This document shows, in pieces, positions 7,341 through 17,400 of a stretch of DNA of 64,000 nt. Position 1 is the stretch's first letter, and every line of letters begins with the position of its first letter. The position numbers and the translations under genes were made by a program. The notes under the pieces were generated by a model. The model saw only the letters and a list, made by a program, of their open reading frames with translations, did not search any database and had not been told where the DNA came from. This stretch comes from Symbiodinium natans (taxonomy: Eukaryota; Sar; Dinophyceae; Suessiales; Symbiodiniaceae): NCBI GenBank assembly GCA_905221605.1, contig CAJNDS010001902.1, positions 174,501 through 238,500 on the forward strand. Direction: 5' to 3'.

Positions 7341-10340
7341 CTATACATGCCCAGAGAAGACCAGTCTCAGCTTGTCCAAGGTCGGGATGTTGCTCGGCTG
7401 CCCATCCAGCTCCGCCTCGAGCTCGGGCTCCTGGTTCTCAGGCGCAGCACAAGAGGAGGCCACGTCGTTGAAGAGCGGGTCCACCAAGTCATCTGACAGA
7501 TCACTCCGGCTGGCGTGGCTCTCCGACTCGTGCAGGTTCATTTTGGCTAGTGACAGCTGCTGCTTCAGGGCATTCAAGTCTGGAGCCTCCAGGAACTCCG
7601 TACCGGTCCATCCGTGCTCAGCCAGCACCTTGCGGACATGCGCCGTGCCCGTCGCGCCTTGGAGCGCCTTCTCCAAGCCCTTCTTGCGCGACGGTGGCGG
7701 GCTCTCTGCCGTAGCCTCTACCGCCGCCAAAGCCAAGTCGAGCCCGCGGGCAGCATCCTCATCATCCGAGCCCTCCGGCTCGTCCCATGGCAGAGCAACA
7801 TGGCGGGAAGCAGAGTGGCACTGGGATGACTCTGCAGCGTGGTCAATTGACGATGGTATCTTTTCCAGACCCGCTTGGGCGGTCGATGTGCGCCCCGTAT
7901 CTGCGCAAGGCTGGAAACACGACGGCAGCGTGGGCTGGGAAAACCTGAGACTTTTGGTGCGTAGGCGGTCAGCCCCAACCCACTCGTCCTCTTCAGAGGC
8001 ATAGCCATTGTAGTGCACCAAGACAGGCGTCTTCGCTCGTCGCGCATCGTGCGATATCTGAAGGACAGTTGTAAAATAGGGTTTCTCTCCACACTGCACC
8101 TGCACATTCATGCCCTCCTCAAGCAAAGAATAGTCCGCAACCTGCAAACGCCGCAGGGACAGCCACTTCTCGACGAACTGGCCTTCATGATAATAGCGCA
8201 CTTTTACTGGTGCTGCAGACTTCGATGACGATCCTGATATCTCGAGCACCTCCCCACAAATCAGGGAGGAATCGAGCTTGACATAAACGAGCGCGCCACT
8301 CTGCAATTCAGAGGTGGCAATTGCTGGAGTGGAGACGTTCAACGTTGGGTTGTCTGAGGGTTGTGCAGGCAGCGTGGGCTGGGAAAACCTGAGACTTTTG
8401 GTGCGTAGGCGGTCAGCCCCAACCCACTCGTCCTCCTCGTAGCCATTGTAGTGCACCAGGACAGGTGTCTTTGCTCGTCGCGCATCGTGCGATATCTGAA
8501 GGACAGTTGTAAAATAGGGTTTCTCTCCACACTGCACCTGCACATTCATGCCCTCCTCAAGCAAAGAATAGTCCGCAACCTGCAAACGCCGCAGGGACAG
8601 CCACTTCTCGACGAACTGGCCTTCATGATAATAGCGCACTTTTACTGGTGCTGCAGACTTCGATGACGATCCTGATATCTCGAGCACCTCCCCACAAATC
8701 ATGGAGGAATCGAGCTTGACATAAACGAGCGCGCCACTCTGCAATTCAGAGGTGGCAATTGCTGGAGTGGAGACGTTCAACGTTGGGTTGTCTGAGGGTT
8801 GTGCAGGCAGCGTGGGCTGGGAAAACCTGAGACTTTTGGTGCGTAGGCGGTCAGCCCCAACCCACTCGTCCTCCTCGTAGCCATTGTAGTGCACCAGGAC
8901 AGGTGTCTTTGCTCGTCGCGCATCGTGCGATATCTGAAGGACAGTTGTAAAATAGGGTTTCTCTCCACACTGCACCTGCACATTCATGCCCTCCTCAAGC
9001 AAAGAATAGTCCGCAACCTGCAAACGCCGCAGGGACAGCCACTTCTCGACGAACTGGCCTTCATGATAATAGCGCACTTTTACTGGTGCTGCAGACTTCG
9101 ATGACGATCCTGATATCTCGAGCACCTCCCCACAAATCATGGAGGAATCGAGCTTGACATAAACGAGCGCGCCACTCTGCAATTCAGAGGTGGCAATTGC
9201 TGGAGTGGAGACGTTCAACGTTGGGTTGTCTGAGGGTTGTGCAGGCAGCGTGGGCTGGGAAAACCTGAGACTTTTAGTGCGTAGGCGGTCAGCCCCAACC
9301 CACTCGTCATGATCGACTGAGTAGCCTGTGTAGTGGACTAGGACGGGTGCCCGAGCTTTGCCGTTCTCAAATGAAATCTGCTGCACTTTGGCATAGTACT
9401 GCTTCGTTTCTCCACACTGCACCTGAACATTCATTCCCACGCTGATTGAGGAAAAGTCTGGAAGCTGCAACAGATCTAAAGGCACCAATTCCGATTCACT
9501 CACTTCGCCTTCGTCGTCATAATAGCCGACCTGTACTGGTCCGGAGCTGCCCGCACCGATGGACAACACCTCGCCGAACTTCACTCCTTTAGCACACTGA
9601 ACCGAGACCACCATGCCTTCTCGAAGATGGAAGCTGCAGTGACGACAACTGCTGCTGTCCTCGGGCAACAGCTTGTCAGAGGTATGAGACTTAGATGCTA
9701 GCCTGGCCCTGTGATGAGCCAAACTGCACCTCTCCCCGTACCCGCACTGAAGTCCAGGCACATCTTCGTGCAAGAGCAACTTCTTTCCGTGAGTGTGCTG
9801 CCCAAGATGCAAACACTTGCCCTTAAGCCAAAAACAGCACACGAATGCCTTTGTTGTCGGTGGTGCTTCGTCCACGAAAGTCTTGACTTCATCTTTACCC
9901 GTCCCTCGACCGCCCACGAGCTTCTGAGCCTCCTGACTTTGAGCTTCAGACCTTGAATTCATGTCAATGGCACCATGCAAGGTAGGTGTGATGCAGCCCT
10001 CGTTGGACGATGTCCCTGGCGCCTTGACCCTCCAAGCCATTGTTGTCCCGACCTTGACGTCTCCCTTTTCTGCAAGAGATTTCTTCAATTCATAGTCAGG
10101 CTTTGTGAATAAGCCTGGAGTGTCAGGGTGCGGTGTCAAGCCAGAGCAGTAGTCGCCAGCCTCCTCCGAGCCACCATCACACCACTCCCGCGCACAGCGG
10201 AAGAGTGGCTTGCCCATGTGCCACGCCTCCGGCTGATGCCCGTGCAGCTGTAGCCCGACACCATTCACAGAACTGTCGACTGCATGGAGCCGATTGGCAA
10301 TCCTCGGGTCTTTGGGTTCGTAGAGCCGGCAAGGTGCCAA
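7341..10340 (-). CDS. tandem Tudor/chromo-barrel repeat protein with CCCH-like zinc finger
   Basis: A 999-codon uninterrupted frame starts at a TTG codon. The first ATG is codon 42 (10217), so either the start is there or an upstream exon supplies it. Residues 168-209 hold a Cys/His cluster (C169, C176, C199, C205, H209; CSLAHH) like a CCCH zinc finger with unusual spacing. Residues about 240-355 carry two small beta-barrel modules. Residues 361-800 are three ~146-residue repeats, each with two more barrels: one of the type VKLDSSMICGEVLEI, and one with VLVHYNGY..DEWVGADRLR, the hallmark of Tudor-knot/chromo-barrel domains. That makes eight barrels in all. The C-terminus (about 800-999) is acidic and low in complexity. 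Such domains bind methylated histone tails or RNA, and the zinc finger makes RNA or chromatin binding likely (inference). Stop TAG at 7341. Confidence 0.75.
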   Translation of the reverse strand: MAPCRLYEPKDPRIANRLHAVDSSVNGVGLQLHGHQPEAWHMGKPLFRCAREWCDGGSEEAGDYCSGLTPHPDTPGLFTKPDYELKKSLAEKGDVKVGTTMAWRVKAPGTSSNEGCITPTLHGAIDMNSRSEAQSQEAQKLVGGRGTGKDEVKTFVDEAPPTTKAFVCCFWLKGKCLHLGQHTHGKKLLLHEDVPGLQCGYGERCSLAHHRARLASKSHTSDKLLPEDSSSCRHCSFHLREGMVVSVQCAKGVKFGEVLSIGAGSSGPVQVGYYDDEGEVSESELVPLDLLQLPDFSSISVGMNVQVQCGETKQYYAKVQQISFENGKARAPVLVHYTGYSVDHDEWVGADRLRTKSLRFSQPTLPAQPSDNPTLNVSTPAIATSELQSGALVYVKLDSSMICGEVLEISGSSSKSAAPVKVRYYHEGQFVEKWLSLRRLQVADYSLLEEGMNVQVQCGEKPYFTTVLQISHDARRAKTPVLVHYNGYEEDEWVGADRLRTKSLRFSQPTLPAQPSDNPTLNVSTPAIATSELQSGALVYVKLDSSMICGEVLEISGSSSKSAAPVKVRYYHEGQFVEKWLSLRRLQVADYSLLEEGMNVQVQCGEKPYFTTVLQISHDARRAKTPVLVHYNGYEEDEWVGADRLRTKSLRFSQPTLPAQPSDNPTLNVSTPAIATSELQSGALVYVKLDSSLICGEVLEISGSSSKSAAPVKVRYYHEGQFVEKWLSLRRLQVADYSLLEEGMNVQVQCGEKPYFTTVLQISHDARRAKTPVLVHYNGYASEEDEWVGADRLRTKSLRFSQPTLPSCFQPCADTGRTSTAQAGLEKIPSSIDHAAESSQCHSASRHVALPWDEPEGSDDEDAARGLDLALAAVEATAESPPPSRKKGLEKALQGATGTAHVRKVLAEHGWTGTEFLEAPDLNALKQQLSLAKMNLHESESHASRSDLSDDLVDPLFNDVASSCAAPENQEPELEAELDGQPSNIPTLDKLRLVFSGHV
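7941..9260 (-). repeat. three direct 438-bp in-frame coding repeats
   Basis: The units run about 9260-8823, 8822-8385 and 8384-7941, on an exact 438-bp (146-codon) period. By eye the first two are essentially identical over 438 bp. The third differs by scattered substitutions, for example Met to Leu in the SSMICGEV motif, and a 6-bp insertion encoding Ala-Ser. Such identity implies recent amplification or gene conversion. Confidence 0.9.
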
Positions 10341-10404
10341 GACCGTGGTGTGCCGCCACCTGCTAGGCCATCTGTGTAAGCTTTAGGGTTTAGGGCTAGG
10401 GTTT

Positions 10405-10668
10405 AGGGACATAATGGGACATAGAACTGAGCAGCTGGGATTACTGGTTGCGGCTTCTGGCTTATGCTGCAGCACTCCTAGTCGTAGTCCCCGACCCCAA
10501 AGTTTCAAGCCAATGCACATGCCCTGCAGGCTGCTGAGCATGGCCCCACGGCGACTGCCCCGCATGATGCGCAGGGTATCGCCGTCCACCATGACATCCA
10601 GAGGCTCGACATCCTTCAATTCGTGAATCTGGGAGCCCGAGCCTAGGGCTCGTTCTTGCAGGTAACCT
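10405..10668 (-). other. possible upstream exon of the barrel-repeat gene
   Basis: The minus frame reads HELKDVEPLDVMVDGDTLRI then MRGSRRGAMLSSLQGMCIGL, before running into telomere-type repeat at 10380-10408. It begins after CTGCAAG or CTCCCAG, either of which could be an acceptor. It is on the same strand as, and directly upstream of, the 999-codon frame, so it could be a preceding exon. No ATG/SL context supports this. Confidence 0.3.
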
Positions 10669-10763
10669 CAACGACTTCCCACTTCTCTGTACTAGCAGAT
10701 CCTGTTGAGGAACTATGAGGTCCGCAGCCAGCACCTAACATCAAGGGGCCTCAAACCCTAACC

Positions 10764-10852
10764 CTGTTGCACGGCTGGACCTTGGACCCCGGGAAGTTGT
10801 ACGAAACTTTTGCTGTTGCCCTGCAGCAGGACAGCAGGAAAGAGTCTTTTGG
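10764..10852 (+). other. exon-like fragment
   Basis: The plus frame reads LLHGWTLDPGKLYETFAVAL then QQDSRKESF, preceded directly by CCCTAACCC repeat. The opposite strand carries the fragment at 10405-10668, so neighbouring fragments are not one gene. Family unknown. Confidence 0.3.
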
Positions 10853-11014
10853 GTTTCAGGGTGTTGGGCTCAGGATGTCGGGAGAACTCCTTCAACAACA
10901 AGATCCGCAGGGCCTCGGAACCTTAAAGCCCTGAGCCTTACACCCTAAACCCGAACCACTCCACCCAAAAGCCTTGAACACCTGAGAGCAGCTCTTCGTT
11001 AGGGTAGCCTAAAC

Positions 11015-11320
11015 CCTAAACCCTAAACCCTATACCCTAAACCCTAAACGCTACCCTGAGAGCAGCTGTTCATCACAGGTCCTGCGGCTTCAGTCGGCCG
11101 CTGGCCAGGTCATGAAAAAGCTCATAGACAGATCGGTCCTGAAAATGCTGGAGGGCTTAGGGTTTAGGGTTTAGGGTTTAGGGCTTAGGGTTTAGGATTT
11201 AGGGTTTAGGGTTTAGGGTTTAGGGTTTAGGGCTTAGGGCTGGTTTAGGGGGGCTTATAAGACCTAAAACATTCAACGCAAACCCGAAACCCGAAACCCT
11301 ACACCCTAAACTTAGACCCT
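11015..11320. repeat. telomere-type tracts in both orientations around a fragment
   Basis: CCCTAAA units at 11015-11052, TTTAGGG/CTTAGGG units at 11157-11250 and CCCTAAA-like units at 11278-11320. The orientation flips twice within 300 bp. Confidence 0.85.
11079..11155 (+). other. exon-like fragment with CAG edge
   Basis: TCATCACAG precedes a frame reading VLRLQSAAGQVMKKLIDRSV then LKMLEG, which runs straight into TTTAGGG repeat. Helical composition, family unknown. Confidence 0.3.
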
Positions 11321-11358
11321 AAACAAGCCCAAAACCCCTTTGGGGTGAGAAACCCCAA

Positions 11359-11456
11359 ACAATGAGGCCAACGCTCTCGGATTTTTTTATGCTCGGGTTG
11401 GAACTGATAAGGAGTTGGGGATGGCGAAAGATCTGTTGCTTGTATTTGGGGTTTAG
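11359..11456 (+). other. exon-like fragment
   Basis: The plus frame reads NNEANALGFFYARVGTDKEL then GMAKDLLLVFG and ends at a TAG supplied by the following TTTAGGG tract (11445-11515). Family unknown. Confidence 0.3.
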
Positions 11457-11752
11457 GGGCTTAGGGCTTAGGGTTTTGGGTTTAGGGTTTAGGGCTTAGG
11501 GCTTAGGGTTTGGGTTGGCTCCCTGTTGGAGGTTCAAGGGTGGTTTCTTCGATGTTGGGGGGTATAAAGTGGAACCCCCCTCGCTTTGGAAACCCTCATA
11601 TCTATGGTCAGTTCTCAACATGATGGTCCCTATTTGGGGTACCCTAGATATTACCCCAAAAGCATCATAATTTAGAGAAATCCCCGTAACCCTAAACCCT
11701 AAACCCTAAACCAAAATTAAACCCTATCAACTAGTAGAACTTTTCCCAGAAC

Positions 11753-11833
11753 AGTCGATTTGAGGATGAAGGCCTCGGTTTCAAATTCGAGGGCCGCGCC
11801 GTCAAGCTCAGAGAATGTTTGGGTTTGAAGTGA
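11753..11833 (+). other. exon-like fragment
   Basis: After AGAACAG the frame reads SRFEDEGLGFKFEGRAVKLR then ECLGLK and TGA. Flanked by CCCTAAA units at 11690-11735 and 11870-11910. Upstream, 11550-11690 is a short segment with GGTACC and ACCCCAAA motifs like 4470-4530. Confidence 0.3.
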
Positions 11834-11994
11834 CCAACTTGTTTTTGCCTTGAACTCACTGCAGGTGTGGATCCTAAACCCAAACCCCTAAAACCTTGAA
11901 CCCTAAGCGTAGGGTTCAGGGGGGTTTGAGGTTCTGGGATTGGGCGTTATTCCAAGAACCCGTCCTTGTAATCTCCTGATGTGAAAGTCATCTG

Positions 11995-12117
11995 GCTATG
12001 TACCTTGGCCTGCGCCCAGCGTAGGCACCAGATCGGCACCAAAACCACACGGCCAGTGCCAACGTTCTCCGAAAGCACCAGGCGCTTCCTGAGATCATTT
12101 CCGCGGAGCTCGAGGGG
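11995..12117 (-). other. exon-like fragment
   Basis: The minus frame reads LELRGNDLRKRLVLSENVGT then GRVVLVPIWCLRWAQA. Bounded on the right by TTTAGGG units (12120-12162). Family unknown. Confidence 0.3.
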
Positions 12118-12363
12118 TGCGTTTAGGGCTTTTAGGGTTTAGGGTTTAGGGTTTAGGGTGTTTATGAGGTTTTTTGTACCCTTCGCAACCGAAGGAGAAG
12201 ATTTCGCAGCACCTGTGTGGATTTGGCCTTGTGGCTTACGTGTTGTCATCTAGAACTAGGATGCTGCAAACCTCAAACACTCAGCTGCAAAGCTGCAGAT
12301 GCAGCTTCATTCAACCAAGCGCACTACATCAAACAACGCACAAGACGTGACAGGATGTAAGCC

Positions 12364-12702
12364 TTACGTCCCATATCTTGCACCGGGCTTCTGAAACTCC
12401 AGCATATCAGCGATGCATGGAACAAGCCCGTGCGCATGTGATGAATCATGGCTTCGATCTGCTTGCGTGGTCGCTCTCTCCGGCAGAGGTCGCTGCTTCA
12501 GAACAGAATGATGATGGAGGATGACGCGGCAATGCACCTTTTTAACCAGCATCTCCTTGAGATCTTCCTCCAAGTCATCCGCACTTGTTTCGCGTAGGAA
12601 ATTGAGATTGTAGCCGAACTCCTCAAATTTGGCAGCGTAAACTTCCAGATCTGAATCCACTGAAGCCAACCATTCCCGGACGCATGGCTGCTTAGGCTTC
12701 AT
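12364..12702 (-). CDS. small SAM (sterile alpha motif) domain protein
   Basis: A complete ATG-initiated frame of 112 codons. The ATG at 12702 was chosen over the GTG 14 codons upstream. Residues about 8-65 match a SAM domain: VREWLASV, then L..Y...FEEFGY, a central LRETSADDLEEDL and a terminal helix VKKVHCRVIL. SAM domains mediate protein-protein oligomerisation and sometimes RNA binding. The remaining ~45 residues are basic, His/Gln-rich and without a domain I know. It could be the last exon of a larger protein, since a SAM domain is often a module. There is no visible spliced-leader relic upstream. Confidence 0.6.
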   Translation of the reverse strand: MKPKQPCVREWLASVDSDLEVYAAKFEEFGYNLNFLRETSADDLEEDLKEMLVKKVHCRVILHHHSVLKQRPLPERATTQADRSHDSSHAHGLVPCIADMLEFQKPGARYGT

Positions 12703-12784
12703 GGTCAGTGCAACCGCTTTCAACCAAACCCACGAACCGGTCACTCATACAACGAGCGGCTACATGGAGCACCATGAGGGCAGC

Positions 12785-12841
12785 CTAAACCCTAAACCCT
12801 AAATCCCAAACCCGAAACCCTAAACCCTAAACCCTAAACCG
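12785..12841 (-). repeat. CCCTAAA interstitial tract
   Basis: Seven CCCTAAA-type units. A GTTTAGGG tract in the other orientation follows at 12966-12995. Between them an open plus frame (LLNLKHAGSSECICKRLLES) is another exon-like candidate of low confidence. Confidence 0.9.
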
Positions 12842-13061
12842 GCATGCGTCTGCACGATGCTCCTTCTGAACCTGAAACATGCTGGAAGCTCTGAATGCAT
12901 CTGCAAACGGCTGCTAGAATCTGTTGGTCCCTGTCTGGGCACCCTACATGTGGAGGCCCGGTTCGGGTTTAGGGTTTGGGGTTTAGGGTTTACGGTAATA
13001 TATACATATGCTTCCAGGTCAACGAAAACTTTGTGTTTCAACGAGCTCCACTTAAACAACG

Positions 13062-13090
13062 ACGTCTCTCTCTCTCTCTCTCTCTCTCTT
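13062..13090 (+). repeat. CT dinucleotide microsatellite
   Basis: About 14 CT units. Confidence 0.95.
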
Positions 13091-13499
13091 GTTTGAGGAA
13101 ATGATGGAATATCTGGGGGTCCACATACGTGCCGGCCTCGATTTTCGTAAACCCCCATGTAAGCAAACTGAATATCTAACAGGGAAGCATCTAAGAAGGC
13201 TTGAAGGAGCGAGCGCGCCGCCCTCACATAAGCATAACGGAAGCTATTGGACATGAACATCTCTCAATAACAGTACGAATCAGTAGACGGATTCTCAACG
13301 TCTCAGCCCAAAAGGATCGTAAAGGCAAAGGTCATGCAAGGTCACTGGCCCACGTCCTGCACTCAGGAATCTTTTTGTGCCGTGTGGCAGCATGGTGAGA
13401 CAAATTCATTTGAGCTGGTGATAAGGGCAGCTCTCGCACAAAAGTAGTCAATCTCGGACATGCCGTCACCCTTCCAGGCTCATAGTCGCCAGCGCTTGA

Positions 13500-14260
13500 C
13501 GACGCGAGTTCTGACATCCTGGTCGAGGGAGCAGGGTCACACCCGCTCTTTGGTCATGGAACTGCAACAAGCTTTGTTCATCGGCTAATGCCGGACACCG
13601 GGGAAAAACCACGCAAGGTCAGGAAAATTTCGACCCCTTGCTTCTGTTGGTTTATGCTGCAAGGTATCAGGGGGAGCGAGAATGGCCAAGCCGATGACAA
13701 GGACGTCTTTCACGTTTGCTGATCAAGACTGGAAGACACATCCTCCTTTTCCGCGGCCCTGTGCTCACCGGTGCGCAGCGACGCTGTGCAATCGGAACAC
13801 ACCGGCCAGCAACACAACCGCTCATTGCTCTTTGAGCTGCAACAGAACTCCCTTCTCGCATGCATTGGCTTTTCTCCAACAGGTTTTGGCCACCAAGGCT
13901 AGGAAGGCTTCAGCTGGTCAAGTTTAGGGTTTAGGGTTTAGGGTTTAGGGTTTTAGGGTTAAGCACGTCCCAGCCTCACGTTTGCCGATGTCTGACGGCG
14001 TGAACTCTGCCTCGCCGGCCAGGGGTCACAACTGCTTTCATGGAGCTGCGGCAAGAGCTCTCTTCTCGCAAGCTTTGGCCAAGCCAAGCCCATCGCGATT
14101 GAACCTGCACGGTTGGAATTCTTTGCATGTAGGCACTGGGGTTCATGGTCGCCGGCAAGTAATGGGATGCCAATGCTGCATTTGCATGCGCCACACAAGC
14201 CAGTCATGCATGCGGAAATTCCGAAATCGACTTGCCCAGAGAGCGACATGTCGTAGCAAG
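13500..14260 (+). repeat. three degenerate ~250-bp tandem units
   Basis: The order TTCACGTTTGC-GAT, then GAGCTGCAACAAGAGCTC.CTTCTCGCA-GC.TTGGC recurs starting near 13510, 13708 and 13976, with heavy divergence. A TTTAGGG tract (13922-13960) sits between the second and third units. No coding frame is conserved. Confidence 0.55.
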
Positions 14261-14487
14261 CGGCCAGCTACACGGGCGGATTGGCTCATGTAAAGGAGTC
14301 TCCGCACGATCAGCGGTCAGACAACGAGTTTATCATGTTCCTGCATCCTTGCCACAGGGTCTCATCTGTCCTTCTGCAAGGGCACGCCTGCAGGAACGCC
14401 CGCTAGAGCCTCAACCCTAAACCCCCAAACAACCAATGCTCGCATGCCAGCCTAGTCATGCGAGCTCGCGGAGAGGGGCTCAGGCAC

Positions 14488-17400
14488 TGAACCTGGCAAT
14501 GCAGCTCTGGCCTCAGCTTACTCTGTATGCACGCATGTATCGGACATGCACCTTCATCCGCAGTACGACTCAGGCTTGCCACAGCTATCAGTAGTTCCAT
14601 CAGGACTGAAAGTATGCCACTGCAAGTTTGCCCAAAGCCAGTAGACCCTCGCGTTCCCTTGCTGTTGCCGGTCAGCTGTGCCCGGGCATCATTTTCTTTC
14701 AGAAGGCAAAAAGCTGAGTAGACTGGCATGACTGTCAGCAACTGCCGAGAATGTCATCATTTGCGGTTGCTTTTGGGTGTGTTAACGCTTTTTTGGCTTA
14801 CGAGGCGTATAACTGCAATCATCACCTTAAATGTGTGTGGGTGTGCCTGCAGTCTAAATGGGGTCTGTCAAGTCAGTGACAGCGGCTGGCACATTGACAT
14901 GGAAACACGGGAATGCCACAGGGTCTGGACGAACTTTGGCAAACGCCACAACAGTCCCGAAGTGTTTGCGAAGCCCAGCAGTCAGAAGACTTCCGCTGAG
15001 GCAAGCCTAAGCGATGCAACTTTCGACAAAGCTTCGGCGAAGCGGAATACGAGCCAACAAGCCACGTCCGCGAAAGGATGTGAACTATCACTTGAGGACC
15101 TAGCGTTGACAATGTTCACGTGCATGTAGCCTCTGCGGAGCATGCGCCCGCGTCTAAGGCCATTCAGGAAGATCAACTTTCTTTCCCTCCTTATGCGGCA
15201 CATGTACAGAGGAGGGTGCTCTACTCGCTGCTTCCCGGCCTTCCATCTGAGCTTTTGAATGCGAGCGGACAAGGGATGTTCGCTTTGCCCATGAAGAGGA
15301 CAACGAAATGGATACTGGGATGGGCAGCGATGCGCTGTGACGAGGTTCACGCTGGGAAGATCTTGCTCTAGCCACGCTTGCCAGGCAACCGCTGGCAGAT
15401 GCATCTTGTCTTTACAGGCCGCGCAACCTGCAAGCAAGGAAGCCAGCGTGGCAATGGAGCTATCCCCGCAATCAGGGCTTTACTTCCAATGTCCAACTGC
15501 AAGCTGCTGCAATCACAAACATCGGCGGCTTTCGAGACAGGCTTCTCTTCCAGACACATGTCTTGATTGCCACCTGCGGAGTACCTGTTTGAAGAAGTTG
15601 GGCGGTCCGCAGTGCCTTGTTCATGCTCGCACTGCAAAAATCTTGGCCTTCTGACAGCAGTCTGACTGTGTGCGCTCGCATCATGCCTTGCTGCAATGCA
15701 ATCTGCATTGCATGCCGACACGCACTCGGAATCTTAGCCTCAAGGTAGCCTTTGTGCTGCCATGCTCACTGTGGCGACGCATAGTATCCTTACGCTTTCA
15801 CACACTCAGACCTCAACACCCTTCCCTCCGAGCAGAGCCCCCAAGACACGCCGGTCACCCGGGCAAAAAACAAACGCTTGCACATGCGAACGCACATGTG
15901 CGGCATCGAACCCATAGGTATCAAGAACATCACTTCACTGGCTTGGCTCGTTTAGGGGGATGCGTCATTAGAAGAAGGGTCATTGCTGGGAGACACTAGT
16001 GCAAGTTCAATGCTCCAACACGTTAGAAGTCGAGCTCTTGAACTTATGTTCATGTAGGCTCTAGGGTCCGTCGCCGGGCAAAAACCCGGCACTGCAGCTC
16101 TGGCCTCAACTCATTCCATATGCACGCATTCATCGAACGTGCACCTGCATCGGTGGGACGCCCCAGATGTGCAACGGCTATGATCAGCACCATCACTGCA
16201 AGTGCATTGCTACAACTTTTGTCCCCGAGCGATTGCCCCTGCTGGCTTTCCCTTACCGGCGCGGTCAGCTGTGTTTGGTGTCACTCGCCTTCTGGTGCAT
16301 CAAGGCAAACGCCCGGAAACTACCCGAGAAGCTCCCCTGTAGTTTCTTTTGGAGTCTGTTGAGGGCTTTGTTTCGCTTAGGAGACCTACAACCATCATCC
16401 TTGCAAAGGTGCGCGCCTGCACTCTACATGGGGTCATGGCCGGCACTTGGACATGCCACATGAGACGGGGAAAGGCCACAGGGCCTGGGCGCACTTTGCC
16501 AACCGCCAACAAGCCCGGGTCGGAAAGCGATGTGCATTGAGGAGACTCATGCCGGGAGGATCTTGCTCTGGCCTTGCTTGCCAGGCAACCGCTGGCAGCT
16601 GCATCTTCTCGGAACAGGCCGCCGCGCGCGTCGCAAGCGAGGAAGCCAGCGTGGCAACGGAGCTATCCCCGCAGTCAGAGCTTTACTTCCAATCTTCAAC
16701 GGCAGGCCGCTGCAATCACAAACATCGGCGGCTTTCGAGACGGGCTTCTCTTCCAGCCGCATGTCTTGATGCTACCTCAGACAAGTTGCGAAAGGGTGCG
16801 AAGGGGTGTGCTGAGGGAGGCACCTGGCTGAAGCAGTGGGGCGGCCTGCCATTGCCTGTCAATGTCTGCAGAGATTCATTTTGTCTTGGCCTTCTGACAT
16901 CTGGGCAATCTGATTGCACCTGCTTGCCTCATGCCTTGCTGCACTGCACTCTGCTTCGCATGCCGACGCAGACTCGGAATCTTGGCGTTAGGTACCCTTT
17001 GTACTGCCATGTTCACTCTGTTCTCTAGAGCACGGGCCCATTTTGAGGCGTAATCCCTGGCCGTCACCCCTGAAATAGAGAAAAGCAGGCGCGAATCGAC
17101 AGCAAGCACGGGACACAGCAGGATCCGGACTTGTCAACGCAAACTTCTGATTCCCGGTGTCAGGCGGGTAGGGTGAGGACATGGTCTGATTGGGCAGCGG
17201 CGCAGGACTTCACAGTTGACACCAATGCTCTGGATTCCATGCAGGTTTGACAGTGCCGTTGTGGTGCTGCCATGTTCAACACGCTTCCCTCCGAGCCCCG
17301 AGACACCCGGTCACTAGGGCAAAAGACAAATGCATGCACATGCGAGCGCACACATGCAGGCACGAAGCAGCAGGTATCAAAAACATCATCGCTGGGCTGT

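Noticed and set aside
8385-9260. CRISPR-like or satellite array
   Set aside because: The 438-bp repeats have no spacers and are in frame within one coding sequence.
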